A stretch of DNA of 34,031 nucleotides from positions 1-34,031 of the forward strand of contig WTCE01000096.1 in NCBI GenBank assembly GCA_013138735.1. Direction: 5' to 3'. The stretch comes from Crocinitomix sp. GTDB lineage: Bacteria; Bacteroidota; Bacteroidia; Flavobacteriales_D; Crocinitomicaceae. Positions within the stretch are counted from its first letter, which is position 1; every line of letters starts with the position of its first letter. This document shows, in pieces, positions 1 to 9,795 of this stretch. A model generated the notes under the pieces. The model was given only the letters and a program-made list of their open reading frames with translations. It made no database searches and was not told where the DNA came from. A program made the translations under genes and the position numbers.

Positions 1-324
1 AATTGATTACCAGATAAATATACGCATTTTTAGGCGATCATAAAAGGATTAATGAATTGATATTTAGATAGTTATCAACTGTTGAGTTGTTAATAAAATG
101 GCGTTATTTTAAATGCGTTTGCCCTGGCACCCAAGGTTTTATGATCGTAAAGTTTATGGATTCTTTTATGGCAGGCTCTGCATACCCAATTTTCAGAATG
201 GTCGCGTTCGTTTTAGGCATGTACTTTTTTGAATGGATGACTTACTATACACCTTTTTTGGAACCAAATGGTGAAAGTTTAATTCAATTGATCGACCAGA
301 AGTATCGCAGCAATCTGGCTTATT
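1..324. other. Left-edge stretch without a convincing gene
   Basis: No confidently coding frame is visible before the end of dxs. An 87-codon plus-strand frame (87-350) and an overlapping 39-codon frame starting at 111 both look protein-like over part of their length, and the first runs 26 bases into the 3' end of dxs on the opposite strand. Neither has a recognisable motif. They may be the decayed end of an older gene whose frame is broken near the T-run around 228-233; this is a guess. Confidence 0.25.
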
Positions 325-2268
325 TTACCCAACCATTGATGCCGCTTTGAGAATTATCCCCTTCATTAAGCTATCGGCAGATTTCACCATTGCATCCGCG
401 TCATAAAAACACTCCTGATACAGTTCATCTTGTGTTCCGTGATGGATAAATTTATCTGGAATTCCCAAACGAACTACTTTTGCACTATAGCTATGATCCG
501 CCATAAATTCTAGCACGGCCGATCCTAACCCTCCCATTAAACAACCATCTTCTACCGTAATAACTTTATCAAACTTAGAAAACACTTCATGCAACATCAA
601 TTCGTCCAAAGGTTTTATGAAACGCATATCATAATGTGCCGCGGAAATCCCTTTCTCCTTTAATTCTTCAATCGCCTTCGTGGTTTTATTTCCAATTGGA
701 CCAATCGTTAAAAAAGCCAAATCACTTCCAGTTTTCACTTTTCTTCCAGTACCAACTTTAATTTCCTTCAATGGTGTTTTCCATTTTGGCATAACGCCTT
801 TCCCGCGCGGGTAACGAATAGAAAAAGGGCCTTGATCCTTCAATTGGGCAGTGTACATTAAATTTCTTAATTCCGATTCATCCATAGGAGAAGAAACTAC
901 CATGTTTGGAATACAACGCATATAAGCCAAATCATAAGCTCCGTGATGCGAAGCGCCATCAGCTCCAACTACTCCACCACGATCTAAACAGAAAACAACA
1001 TTCAAATTTTGCAAGGCTACATCATGTATTACTTGATCATAAGCCCGTTGCATAAATGAAGAGTAAATATTGCAAAATGGTACTAAACCTTGAGTCGCCA
1101 TTCCGGCAGAAACAGTCACAGCATGTTGCTCGGCAATTCCTACATCAAAAGCACGATCAGGCATTGCCTTCATCATTATATTTAATGAACAACCTGAAGG
1201 CATTGCTGGAGTCACCCCCATAATTTTATCATTCTCTTCAGCCAACTCTACAATCGTATGTCCAAAAACTTCTTGGAATTTGGGAGGTTGGGGTGAAGTT
1301 GGAATTACTTTAACAATTTCACCTGTTTCTTTATTGAAAACACCTGGCGCATGCCATTGCGTTGCATTTCCATCTTCGGCAGGTTTATATCCTTTACCTT
1401 TTGTTGTAATAACATGTAAGATTTTTGGTCCAGGAATATCTTTTAAATCCTGCATGATCTTTACTAAACCAATTGTGTCGTGCCCGTCAACAGGACCAAA
1501 ATATCTGAAATTTAAAGATTCAAAATAATTACTATCGTTTAAAAGCGATCCTTTTAATGAATTGCTAATTTTAGAAGCAATGGCTTGTGCATTAGGTCCA
1601 AATTTTGAGATTTTTCCCAAAAGACTCCAAACTTCGTCTTTTACTTTATTATAGGTATGTGAAGTAGTAATGTCCGTTAAATATTCGCGCAATGCACCAA
1701 CATTCGGATCAATTGACATACAATTGTCATTTAAAACAACTAATAAATTTGTATTGGTTGATCCACCATGGTTTAAACCTTCAAAAGCGAGTCCTGCAGT
1801 CATTGATCCATCACCGATAACCGCAATATGTTGTTTATCTTCTTTTTTATATTCACTAGCAATGGCCATTCCTAAGGCTCCCGAAATCGAAGTTGAAGAA
1901 TGCCCTACACCAAAAGTATCGTATTCACTCTCACTTCTTTTTGGAAAACCACTTATACCACCTTTTATACGATTGGTATGAAATTGCGCACGACGACCCG
2001 TCAATATTTTATGCCCGTATGCTTGATGTCCAACATCCCAAACAAGTTGGTCTACCGGCGTATTAAATGCGTAATGTATTGCAACAGTAAGTTCCACAAC
2101 TCCTAGACTTGCTCCAAAATGAGAATTACCAATTTCAGAAATTACATCAACAATATATTGACGCAATTCATCTGCTACTTGCGGAAGTTGATCAATCTCA
2201 AACTTCTCTCTTAAATCTTTCGGAAACTCTATTTGGTTCAAGAAATCTCCGGCGGTATATTGTGACAT
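325..2268 (-). CDS. dxs: 1-deoxy-D-xylulose-5-phosphate synthase
   Basis: A cytoplasmic thiamine-diphosphate enzyme that condenses pyruvate with glyceraldehyde 3-phosphate to 1-deoxy-D-xylulose 5-phosphate, the first step of the MEP isoprenoid pathway and a branch to thiamine and pyridoxal. The 647 residues are close to the usual 620-640 of the family. Seen in the protein: His50 in [16 protein letters not shown] at 80-87; GVGHSS at 120-125; the GDG (152-154) to NDN (180-182) diphosphate/Mg site; the catalytic Glu in AEQHA at 379-383; and the DRGG...GASHHGAYD substrate-binding stretch at 429-446. It starts at ATG and stands alone, with a probable promoter 18 bases upstream. The gene looks intact, so function is assigned with high confidence. 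Confidence 0.98.
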   Translation of the reverse strand: MSQYTAGDFLNQIEFPKDLREKFEIDQLPQVADELRQYIVDVISEIGNSHFGASLGVVELTVAIHYAFNTPVDQLVWDVGHQAYGHKILTGRRAQFHTNRIKGGISGFPKRSESEYDTFGVGHSSTSISGALGMAIASEYKKEDKQHIAVIGDGSMTAGLAFEGLNHGGSTNTNLLVVLNDNCMSIDPNVGALREYLTDITTSHTYNKVKDEVWSLLGKISKFGPNAQAIASKISNSLKGSLLNDSNYFESLNFRYFGPVDGHDTIGLVKIMQDLKDIPGPKILHVITTKGKGYKPAEDGNATQWHAPGVFNKETGEIVKVIPTSPQPPKFQEVFGHTIVELAEENDKIMGVTPAMPSGCSLNIMMKAMPDRAFDVGIAEQHAVTVSAGMATQGLVPFCNIYSSFMQRAYDQVIHDVALQNLNVVFCLDRGGVVGADGASHHGAYDLAYMRCIPNMVVSSPMDESELRNLMYTAQLKDQGPFSIRYPRGKGVMPKWKTPLKEIKVGTGRKVKTGSDLAFLTIGPIGNKTTKAIEELKEKGISAAHYDMRFIKPLDELMLHEVFSKFDKVITVEDGCLMGGLGSAVLEFMADHSYSAKVVRLGIPDKFIHHGTQDELYQECFYDADAMVKSADSLMKGIILKAASMVG

Positions 2269-2285
2269 ACGAGCTTATTGTATTA

Positions 2286-2293
2286 CAAATTTA
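2286..2293 (-). promoter_or_regulatory. Probable -7 promoter element of dxs
   Basis: Read on the minus strand this is TAAATTTG, an exact match to the Bacteroidota -7 consensus TAnnTTTG, 17 bases upstream of the dxs ATG. No clear TTG is seen at the -33 position, so the call rests on the -7 match and its location. Confidence 0.35.
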
Positions 2294-2621
2294 AGCATTC
2301 CTGCGCTATCCTTCATAAAAGCATAACGTTTTAAATTGCAATGTGTTCAATGAATTTAACTTTTTTTAAGTAAAAGAAATGATTACAAGGAGGATTATAT
2401 GAACAATGGATTGTAAAAACATGCTATTTTAAGAGGTACAAATACGTAAAAACAGGCATAAGTGAAACTGTGAGTTTCTGTTGAAACCACTCAAAGAAAT
2501 CAGTAAATAAAAGAGCAGCGCTGAATTGGATACTTCAATAATAAAAAGAGCAGTTATTGGTCTATTAATTCAGTCGAATTAAATAAGTATATTTAGAACT
2601 ATCAATTTAAATAACAAAACT
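2294..2621. other. Intergenic region between dxs and the first glycine-rich gene
   Basis: The divergent spacer is AT-rich and contains no gene I can support. It must hold the promoter of the downstream T9SS gene: TATATTTAG at 2588-2596 resembles a Bacteroidota -7 element, and the same nine bases recur at 7350-7358 before the third paralogue. Confidence 0.3.
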
Positions 2622-4523
2622 ATGAAATTAAAATTAAAATGGATTACGGCCCTTACCCTATTTTTAGGATTCGGTCTATCAACAGCCTGGAGTCAGGTAA
2701 CCACGTTTGACTATACGGGTAGTATGCAAACTTATGTTGTTCCAATCGGCGTGATATCTTTAGAAATGGAGCTATACGGAGCGGCGGGTTACGGTAACTT
2801 AGGCCAAGGTGGTCGCTGCCAAGCAGAGCTGGCTGTAACACCGGGTGAAACACTAAACATTTATGTTGGTGGAACCGGAGGAACTACTAGTGGTGGTTAT
2901 AATGGTGGAGGAGCTCCAGGATCAAGTACAACATACGGTGGAGGCGGTGGAGCCTCAGATGTTCGTCAAGGAGGAACAGCCTTGGGTAATAGAATTATTG
3001 TCGCTGGTGGTGGTGGTGGCTCTGGAAGTAACTGTGGGCTATGGTCTGCTGAAGGTGGACATGGTGGAGGACTCATTGGTGAAAGCGGATGTCTTTATTC
3101 TTGTTCAAGTTGCGAGTATACAGGTAGTGGCGGAAGTCAAGTAGCTGCAGGAATTGCTGGTCCTACTGGGCATTTTAATTGTACAGAAAACAGTAATGGA
3201 ACACTTGGATCTGGAGGTTCAAACCCTGGTAGTACAGGTACTGGTGGTGGCGGTGGCTACTACGGTGGTGGTTCTGGATGTTACGAAGGTGCTGGTGGCG
3301 GAAGTAGCTATACAGATGGTGATGCCGAAGCAGTTGTACATGAACAAGGTGTGCGTTTAGGGAATGGTGAAATCATTATCACTGTACTTTGTACACCTTT
3401 GAGTTTGGCTCCACACGATTCTGAACTTTGTTTTGGAGATGAGCTAGTTTTAGATGCAACGTCTGATTTAGGTGGATCTATTTCATGGGATGGTGGAGTT
3501 ACTGACGGAGAAGGATTTGAACCACCTGTAGGAATATCTACATATACAGCTACAAGTGATGCTGATGGTGATTGCGGTTTTTCTGTTGAAATTGAAGTAT
3601 TAGAATTACCCGAAGTAACTGCATCTGTTGATGAAGAAGAAATTTGTATTGGTGAATCAATTGTCTTAACGGGCGGCGGGGCTGATGGCTACGTGTGGTT
3701 TCCCTTAGAAATTGAAGATGGTGAAGCATACACTCCAGAAGTAGGTGAATATACATACACTGTTGTAGGTACAGATGATGTAACAGGATGCGAAAACATA
3801 GCAGAAGTAGATGTTGTGGTTTACGACTTACCTGAGGTCATTGCCAACATTAGTGATGACCAAATTTGCATTGGCGAAAGTGTAGTTCTTAATGGAGCAG
3901 GCGCTAGCTCTTACGATTGGGATCCGGCAGAAGCAGATGGTGTTGCATTTACACCAGCTGCAGTTGGGACATTCACTTACTCTGTTCTTGGCACTGATGA
4001 TAACGGTTGCATGAACGAAGACGAAGTGGAATTAACAGTTTATGAAGAATTAGAAATTACCTATACAACTATAGATGAAATTTTAGGAAGTGATGGAGAA
4101 ATTGACATTACAGTTACAGGTGGAAACCCAGCTTATTCTTATGATTGGGATGATGATGGTACTGGTGACTTTGATGACGATCAAGATTTGACTGGCCTAA
4201 CAGGCGGAACTTATATAGTTGTTGTCATGTGTGATGCAGGTTGTTCAGCAACTGAAACAGTAACACTTGGAAGTCAAGTTGGAATTGGTGAATTAAATGA
4301 AGTTGGTTTGAATGTTTATCCTAACCCTACAACTGAATTTATTACAGTTGAGTTTGAAGGAACATTTACTTACGAATTGACGAACATCAACGGTGCTATA
4401 ATTGCACAGGCAACTGCAACAGATAAAGAAGTAATTTCTTTAGAGAATGTAGCTGATGGTGTTTATTTCGTAATGATCAAATCTGATGATACAATTCATA
4501 CAGTTAAGGTTGTGAAGAAATAG
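2622..4523 (+). CDS. T9SS-sorted glycine-rich protein with Ig-like repeats (copy 1)
   Basis: Predicted secreted or cell-surface protein of 633 residues. Residues 1-25 are a signal peptide (hydrophobic core, cleavage after AWSQ or just before). Residues about 27-250 form a glycine-rich domain beginning with a YTG...QTYVVP strand and carrying GGYNGGG, GGGGASDVR and IIVAGGGGGSG, the pattern of the ALK/LTK-type glycine-rich domain. Three Ig-like repeats follow (about 255-480), each with a conserved Cys pair (C.G near the start, GC near the end), then an SprB-like repeat with an acidic DWDDDGTGDFDDD stretch, and a type A T9SS sorting tail of about 73 residues starting at LNVYPNPTTEF. It is the first of three tandem paralogues, each with its own terminator. 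A surface adhesin or matrix role is inferred; no enzyme motif is visible. Confidence 0.92.
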   Translation: MKLKLKWITALTLFLGFGLSTAWSQVTTFDYTGSMQTYVVPIGVISLEMELYGAAGYGNLGQGGRCQAELAVTPGETLNIYVGGTGGTTSGGYNGGGAPGSSTTYGGGGGASDVRQGGTALGNRIIVAGGGGGSGSNCGLWSAEGGHGGGLIGESGCLYSCSSCEYTGSGGSQVAAGIAGPTGHFNCTENSNGTLGSGGSNPGSTGTGGGGGYYGGGSGCYEGAGGGSSYTDGDAEAVVHEQGVRLGNGEIIITVLCTPLSLAPHDSELCFGDELVLDATSDLGGSISWDGGVTDGEGFEPPVGISTYTATSDADGDCGFSVEIEVLELPEVTASVDEEEICIGESIVLTGGGADGYVWFPLEIEDGEAYTPEVGEYTYTVVGTDDVTGCENIAEVDVVVYDLPEVIANISDDQICIGESVVLNGAGASSYDWDPAEADGVAFTPAAVGTFTYSVLGTDDNGCMNEDEVELTVYEELEITYTTIDEILGSDGEIDITVTGGNPAYSYDWDDDGTGDFDDDQDLTGLTGGTYIVVVMCDAGCSATETVTLGSQVGIGELNEVGLNVYPNPTTEFITVEFEGTFTYELTNINGAIIAQATATDKEVISLENVADGVYFVMIKSDDTIHTVKVVKK

Positions 4524-4544
4524 TAACGGTTAAAAAAAATTAAG

Positions 4545-4579
4545 AATGGCGTCTAATTTTAAATTAGGCGCCATTTTTT
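4545..4579 (+). terminator. Rho-independent terminator of glycine-rich copy 1
   Basis: A 15-bp arm (4545-4559) pairs with 4561-4575 through one G-T wobble, around a GGCGYC core, and runs into a T-tract. It lies 22 bases after the stop codon. Very similar hairpins follow the other two paralogues. Confidence 0.85.
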
Positions 4580-4848
4580 GTGCTTTCATAACTGCACATA
4601 CTGGATTTAAAGCGTAAACATTTATCCGTATAAACACGGATACATTCAGCATATTGACAGAACAACGTCGAATTCAAACTACTCAAAAAATCTCACATTT
4701 CAACGCTACAAGTCAGCCTGTTAAGAATTTAACGTTTAGTTTTCAGAACCTTTATTTAGATCACAACTCCAAAAGATAAGTAGGTTAAAACACTGGTGTT
4801 CAGTCAAAATTTATTATATTCACTCAAACCGATTTAAATTTAAACGAT
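4580..4848 (+). other. Intergenic region upstream of glycine-rich copy 2
   Basis: No gene seen. A 7-bp inverted repeat, TATCCGT (4623-4629) and ACGGATA (4636-4642), is present. TATATTCA at 4815-4822 lies 26 bases before the next ATG and could be a weak -7 element. Nothing else stands out. Confidence 0.3.
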
Positions 4849-7227
4849 ATGAAACAAATTTTACATTGGCGTACTGCGCTATTATTGCTATTTGGCTTTA
4901 GCTTTTCAGCTGTTTACGGTCAAATTACGACATTCAGTTATACTGGAGGGATGCAGACTTATGTTGTACCCGGTGGTGTAACTTCAATTGCTGTTGATCT
5001 TACTGCAGGAGGAGCAGGCTACAGCTTTCCCTGTTGTTCCCACATTCCTGGAAACGGAAGTAGAATAACTACTGAAATGACAGTAACCCCGGGAGAAACA
5101 TTATATATATTTGTAGGAGGAAGAGGATCAAATGGAGGTAATAATACTGCCGGAGTTGGTGGATATAACGGAGGTGGCACAAGTGGTGTTGCATTTAGTT
5201 ACTACTCAGGTGGTGGCGGAGGCGGTGCTTCTGATATTCGTAGAGGCGGAACTGGCTTAGTAAATCGCGCAGCTGTTGCTGGCGGCGGTGGAGGTTCTGC
5301 ATACAATTACGGATCAGGTGACAACGGTGGACACGGCGGTGGCTTAACTGGAGCACATGGTTTAACCAATTTCTCTCCAGGTGCAGCAGGCGGCGGTGGC
5401 GGTTCTCAAGTTTCTGGCGGTTCTGCTGGCGTTTGGGGCGGATATAGCCCAGGCACAGCGGGATCTTTAGGAAATGGTGGCAATGGTGGTCCAGGAACTA
5501 GCGGTGCTGGTGGCGGTGCTGGTTATTATGGCGGTGGTGGCGGCGCATGGGGCGGCGGTGGCGGCGGCAGTGACTGGTCTGATCCAGGAATCTGTGCTCC
5601 TCACACAAGTTATGCTGGTATAAATACTGGAAACGGAACAATTATTATTGAAGTATTATGTGCAGGATTAGAAACTGACGTTTCTGCTGTTGAAGTATGT
5701 GAAGGTGAAGAAATAACACTGAGTGCTGTATCTACTACTGGTGGAGTGGTAACTTGGGATGGCGGCGTTGTTGACGGTGATGCTTTTACTCCACCTCTTG
5801 GACTAACTACATATACTGCGACAAGTACTAGTGATGAAGATTGCCTATTCTCAATTGACATTTTAGTATACCCTACACCTGATGTAACAGTAACTGCTAC
5901 TTCAGTTGAAATATGTGACGACCAAAGTGTGACCTTTTCAGGTGGCGGTGCCGATTCATACACATATGATCCTGTTGACGTTGTTGATGGTGATCCATAT
6001 ACACCTGGAGACTTAGGTACAACGACCTATACGATTACGGGTATCTTAGGGCCTGGATGTGAGAGCACAGCAACTATTGACGTCCTAATGAACCCTACAC
6101 CAGTAGTAACTGCAACAGCATCTGAAATTGAAATTTGTGAATTTGAAACTGTTACTTTCTCTGAAGGTGGAGATGCTGATTCTTACGAATGGGATCCAGC
6201 TGATATCGTTACTGGCGTACCATATGATGGTTTACCTGACGGTGCCATTGTTGTTACTTTAACGGGTACTTTTGATGCTACTGGATGTGATACTGATGAT
6301 ATGGTAAGCATTACTGTGAACCCTTCACCTTATGTAAATGCTTCATCTGGTGATGAAAACTATTGTGATGGTGAAACTGTTATACTAGGAGCTGGTGGTG
6401 ATGCTGATGTTTGGGTTTGGGATCCAACGGATCTAGAACCTGGTATTGGAACAACAACGTACACATTAACTGGTACCTATGAAGGTATTGACTGTGAAAC
6501 CGTGGACGAAGTTACGATTACCATGCATGACAACCCAACAGTTACTGCTTCGGCTGATTATCCAGATGTTTGTAATGGACAAAACGTTGTTTTAACAGGC
6601 GGAGGAGCTACAACTTACGAGTGGGATATGGGCGTAATGGACGGCGAAGGGTTTGCACCTGGAGCAGTTGGAGCTTACACATATACAGTTGTTGGTACAG
6701 ACGTTAATGACTGTTCTGATGAGGCAACGATCGAAGTTACTGTGGTTGAAGAAATCACAATTACTTATGTAGTTACGGATGAAATGATTTTCGAGGATGG
6801 CGAGATTGACATTACTGTATCAGGTGGTGTTGCTCCTTACACATTTGATTGGGACATTGACGGAACTGGTGATTTTGATGATACTGAAGATCAAACTGGT
6901 TTAGCAGATGCATTGTATAATGTTGTTGTTAACGGTGCTTCTGGATGTTCTGCATCAGAAATGATCGTAACAGGAACACAAGCTGGTGTTACTGAATTAA
7001 ATGATGTAGTGTTGAATATTTATCCGAATCCTGCAACTGAATTTATTACAGTTGAGTTTGAAGGAACATTTACTTACGAATTGACTGACATCAACGGTGC
7101 AATTATTGCACAAGCAACTGCAACAGATAAAGAAGTAATTTCTTTAGAGGATGTGGCAGACGGTGTTTATTTTGTAATGATCAAATCTGATGATTCAGTT
7201 CATACAGCTAAGGTTGTGAAGAAATAG
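4849..7227 (+). CDS. T9SS-sorted glycine-rich protein with five Ig-like repeats (copy 2)
   Basis: The longest of the three paralogues, 792 residues. A signal peptide (about 1-24, ending VYGQ) is followed by a glycine-rich ALK/LTK-type domain (about 26-265) with GGYNGGG, GGGGGGASDIRRGG and AAVAGGGGGSA, and a glycine-saturated stretch near 210-240. Five Ig-like repeats of about 70 residues follow, each with a Cys pair, then the SprB-like repeat with DWDIDGTGDFDD and the T9SS tail from LNIYPNPATEF. It has two more Ig-like repeats than its neighbours, which accounts for its extra length. Its sorting tail is nearly identical at DNA level to copy 1, while the glycine-rich parts differ much more. 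Likely a surface-exposed structural or adhesive protein; substrate or partner unknown. Confidence 0.92.
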   Translation: MKQILHWRTALLLLFGFSFSAVYGQITTFSYTGGMQTYVVPGGVTSIAVDLTAGGAGYSFPCCSHIPGNGSRITTEMTVTPGETLYIFVGGRGSNGGNNTAGVGGYNGGGTSGVAFSYYSGGGGGGASDIRRGGTGLVNRAAVAGGGGGSAYNYGSGDNGGHGGGLTGAHGLTNFSPGAAGGGGGSQVSGGSAGVWGGYSPGTAGSLGNGGNGGPGTSGAGGGAGYYGGGGGAWGGGGGGSDWSDPGICAPHTSYAGINTGNGTIIIEVLCAGLETDVSAVEVCEGEEITLSAVSTTGGVVTWDGGVVDGDAFTPPLGLTTYTATSTSDEDCLFSIDILVYPTPDVTVTATSVEICDDQSVTFSGGGADSYTYDPVDVVDGDPYTPGDLGTTTYTITGILGPGCESTATIDVLMNPTPVVTATASEIEICEFETVTFSEGGDADSYEWDPADIVTGVPYDGLPDGAIVVTLTGTFDATGCDTDDMVSITVNPSPYVNASSGDENYCDGETVILGAGGDADVWVWDPTDLEPGIGTTTYTLTGTYEGIDCETVDEVTITMHDNPTVTASADYPDVCNGQNVVLTGGGATTYEWDMGVMDGEGFAPGAVGAYTYTVVGTDVNDCSDEATIEVTVVEEITITYVVTDEMIFEDGEIDITVSGGVAPYTFDWDIDGTGDFDDTEDQTGLADALYNVVVNGASGCSASEMIVTGTQAGVTELNDVVLNIYPNPATEFITVEFEGTFTYELTDINGAIIAQATATDKEVISLEDVADGVYFVMIKSDDSVHTAKVVKK

Positions 7228-7246
7228 TAACATTTAAATTTTTAAG

Positions 7247-7279
7247 AAAGGCGCCTAATTTAATTGGGCGCCTTTTTTT
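7247..7279 (+). terminator. Rho-independent terminator of glycine-rich copy 2
   Basis: A 14-bp arm with a GGCGCC core (7247-7260) pairs with 7262-7275 through one G-T wobble, followed by a run of seven T. It sits 19 bases after the stop codon and resembles the terminators at 4545 and 9300. Confidence 0.85.
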
Positions 7280-7378
7280 ATGCCATTATTTCATTGTAAA
7301 ACAATTAGTTAAGAACGAAAATTAAGTGGCATACCTCGATACTTTTCACTATATTTAGATACAACTAACAATTCTACT

Positions 7379-9280
7379 ATGAAAATAAAAATACAATTTA
7401 GCCTAATATGCATTCTGCTATTTGGCCTAGGCCTGACACAAGCATGGAGTCAGGAAACCACCTTTGATTATACTGGCGGTGTACAAACATACACCGTACC
7501 AATTGGTGTAACCTCAATACAACTAGAAGCTTGGGGTGCACAAGGCGGCACAGGAACATTTGGCGAAATTACGCCCGATCCGGGGCTAGGGGGGTATTCA
7601 GTTGGATCATTAGAAGTTACTCCGGGAGACGTTCTAAACATCTACGTTGGTGGCGCTGGAGAATCTAGCGGACCTGGGGGATATAATGGAGGCGGACAAG
7701 CTGGAACGGACTATGGTGCTGCTGGTGGTGGTGCTTCTGACGTTCGATCTTCCCCTTATACTTTGACTGACCGTGTAATTGTTGGAGCTGGAGGTGGCGG
7801 AGCTGCCTTTGGATCAACCCCAAGTAACGGAGGACATGGTGGAGCACTTATTGGGCTTACAGGAGAAGATGGAGATTCATTCGTTGGAGGCGGCGGAGGA
7901 ACGCAAGTAGCAGGAGGAGCTGCGGGTTGTTGCTATGGCGCTGCAACAGGCGGATTATTCGGAATTGGCGGTGGACCAGGAGATTATCATAACGCCGGTG
8001 GCGGTGGTGGTTGGTATGGCGGTGGTTCCGGAGCTGGGCAAGCAGGTGCTGGTGGTGGATCATCTTATATTTTTGGTTTAATTGATGGAGAAACAACAGC
8101 AGGTCTTAGAACTGGAGATGGTCAGGTAATTATTTCGATCTTATGTAACGCACTTACGGTGACAGTTTCAGATGATGAAATTTGCATTGGTCAGGAAGTA
8201 ACTTTAACAGCTGTATCAGATGTTGGAGGGGAAATAACTTGGGAAGGCGATATTGAAAATGGTGTACCGTTTGCTCCAGATGAATTGGGCTTTGTAGAAT
8301 TTAACGCCACAAGTGATGGGGAAGGTGATTGTGGCCTCACGGTTACGATTACGGTTTGGAATCTTCCAGACGTGGAGATTGATTATGATGGACCTGACCC
8401 AATTTGTTTTGGAGATGAAATAACTCTTTCTGGTGATGGAGCAGATAGTTATGATTGGGAACTTGATGTAATTGATGGTGAACCATTTGTTCCAGAAGTA
8501 GGTGTTACAGATTATACGGTAATTGGCACTTCTGGACCTGGATGTATGGATCTTGAATCAATAACAATTGAAGTATTCGAAGCCGCCTCGGTTGATGCAT
8601 CTGTGACAGATGATGTGGCTTGTTTCGGACAGTCCGTTACATTTACAGGTTCGGGTTGCGAAACTTATCTTTGGTCACCCGAAGATGTGGAAGACGGAGT
8701 TGCTTTCACTCCTGCAGAATCTGGAACCTTTATGTTTTACGTAACTGGGACAGATGCAAATGGATGTACTGATCAAGACAGCGTAGAAGTCTTTGTTAAT
8801 GAAGAAATTCTAATTACTTATACTACCGCAGCAGAAGTAGTCGGCGAAGACGGAAGTATCGACATTACCGTTACAGGCGGATCACCACCTTATGAATTCG
8901 ATTGGGACAATGATGGAACGGGAGACTTTGACGACACAGAGGATTTAGCTGGATTAACTGCCGGCACTTATGCTGTAATAGTTCAAGACAATGTGGCCTG
9001 TACAGCTAATTCAGAAATAACTGTTGATTCTCAAGTTGGAATTGGTGAATTAGATGAAGTTGGCTTGAATGTTTATCCTAACCCAACAACTGATTTTATT
9101 ACAGTTGAGCTTGAAGGAATATTTACCTACGAATTGACAAACATCAACGGTGTTATAATTACACAAGCAACTGCAACTGACAAAGAAGTGATTTCTTTAG
9201 AGAATGTAGCAGACGGTGTTTATTTTGTAATGATCAAATCTGATGATTCAATTCATACGTTTAAGGTTGTGAAGAATTAA
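7379..9280 (+). CDS. T9SS-sorted glycine-rich protein with Ig-like repeats (copy 3)
   Basis: Third tandem paralogue, 633 residues like copy 1. Signal peptide about 1-25 (ends AWSQ); glycine-rich ALK/LTK-type domain about 27-255 with GGYNGGG, GGGASDVR and VIVGAGGGGAA; three Ig-like repeats with Cys pairs; SprB-like repeat with DWDNDGTGDFDD; T9SS type A tail beginning LNVYPNPTTDF. TATATTTAG at 7350-7358 before the gene matches the element before copy 1. The last lysine of the usual KVVKK ending is replaced by asparagine. The three genes probably arose by tandem duplication; whether they are expressed together or as alternatives cannot be seen. Confidence 0.92.
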   Translation: MKIKIQFSLICILLFGLGLTQAWSQETTFDYTGGVQTYTVPIGVTSIQLEAWGAQGGTGTFGEITPDPGLGGYSVGSLEVTPGDVLNIYVGGAGESSGPGGYNGGGQAGTDYGAAGGGASDVRSSPYTLTDRVIVGAGGGGAAFGSTPSNGGHGGALIGLTGEDGDSFVGGGGGTQVAGGAAGCCYGAATGGLFGIGGGPGDYHNAGGGGGWYGGGSGAGQAGAGGGSSYIFGLIDGETTAGLRTGDGQVIISILCNALTVTVSDDEICIGQEVTLTAVSDVGGEITWEGDIENGVPFAPDELGFVEFNATSDGEGDCGLTVTITVWNLPDVEIDYDGPDPICFGDEITLSGDGADSYDWELDVIDGEPFVPEVGVTDYTVIGTSGPGCMDLESITIEVFEAASVDASVTDDVACFGQSVTFTGSGCETYLWSPEDVEDGVAFTPAESGTFMFYVTGTDANGCTDQDSVEVFVNEEILITYTTAAEVVGEDGSIDITVTGGSPPYEFDWDNDGTGDFDDTEDLAGLTAGTYAVIVQDNVACTANSEITVDSQVGIGELDEVGLNVYPNPTTDFITVELEGIFTYELTNINGVIITQATATDKEVISLENVADGVYFVMIKSDDSIHTFKVVKN

Positions 9281-9299
9281 AGCAATTTAAAATTTTAAG

Positions 9300-9334
9300 A
9301 ATGGCGCCGAATTATATTTGGGCGCCATTTTTTT
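9300..9334 (+). terminator. Rho-independent terminator of glycine-rich copy 3
   Basis: AATGGCGCC (9300-9308) pairs with GGCGCCATT, extended by weaker pairs, and ends in seven T. It is the third member of the terminator family seen after the two preceding paralogues. Confidence 0.82.
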
Positions 9335-9408
9335 ATGCTGTCTTTATCTATCCTTAGATCAAAAATTCAATTTGACTTCTCTTCTATTAATATCGTAACT
9401 TACTGCGA

Positions 9409-9795
9409 ATGGATTTTAATTCTGCGTCTCTAATTAATACGAAAAGGCTTTTTGTCCTTTTCATCTTCCTATCCTTTAGTTGCCGCAAAGATCCAACTGT
9501 GGGATATGTAAAATACCAACCTGCTAAATGCAACGACACGGTTTATTATGATGCAGAAATTCGAGTGGAAATTATAGATAAATCATGTAATGTAGCTGGT
9601 TGTCATGATGCAACAGCGGCAGGCGGCTTAAGTTATACCAACCATGCAGAAGTTTCCGCAATGACGCATCCAATGTACCTTACAATTATTCATGATACGG
9701 CTGCTCCCCCAATGCCCTATCCAACTGAGCGATTACCGGATAGTTTATTAAATAAATTTTACTGTTGGATCCAACAAGGTAGGCTGAATAATTAA
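9409..9795 (+). CDS. Small lipoprotein with an atypical CX4CH haem c motif
   Basis: A 128-residue protein with a hydrophobic segment ending in the lipobox LSFSC, so lipidation at Cys25 is predicted. Cys60-NVAG-Cys65-His66 is a CX4CH motif, a known but less common variant of the CXXCH haem c attachment site. The C-terminal part, PPMPYP (100-105) followed by a helix ending CWIQQG (119-124), resembles the C-terminal half of small monohaem cytochrome c domains, where a Met in such a loop is the distal haem ligand. A periplasmic electron-transfer or haem-binding role is inferred. Alternatively the two Cys may form a disulfide in a haem-free relative. TTTG (9371) and TAACTTAC (9396) before the gene could form a weak promoter. 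The 3' end overlaps the convergent neighbour by four bases. Confidence 0.8.
   Translation: MDFNSASLINTKRLFVLFIFLSFSCRKDPTVGYVKYQPAKCNDTVYYDAEIRVEIIDKSCNVAGCHDATAAGGLSYTNHAEVSAMTHPMYLTIIHDTAAPPMPYPTERLPDSLLNKFYCWIQQGRLNN

Noticed and set aside
87-350. 87-codon open frame at the left edge
   Set aside because: No motif, overlaps dxs on the other strand, and a competing frame over the same bases looks equally protein-like. Described only as a possible decayed gene end.
2390-2415. AAGGAGG followed by a short ATG frame
   Set aside because: The frame has only five codons; Shine-Dalgarno-like sequences are not a useful start signal in this phylum.
2653-3756. Several open frames of 60-100 codons inside the glycine-rich genes, on both strands
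   Set aside because: They arise from the repetitive GGT/GGA codons of the real frame; low-complexity products rich in Leu, Val, His or Gln.
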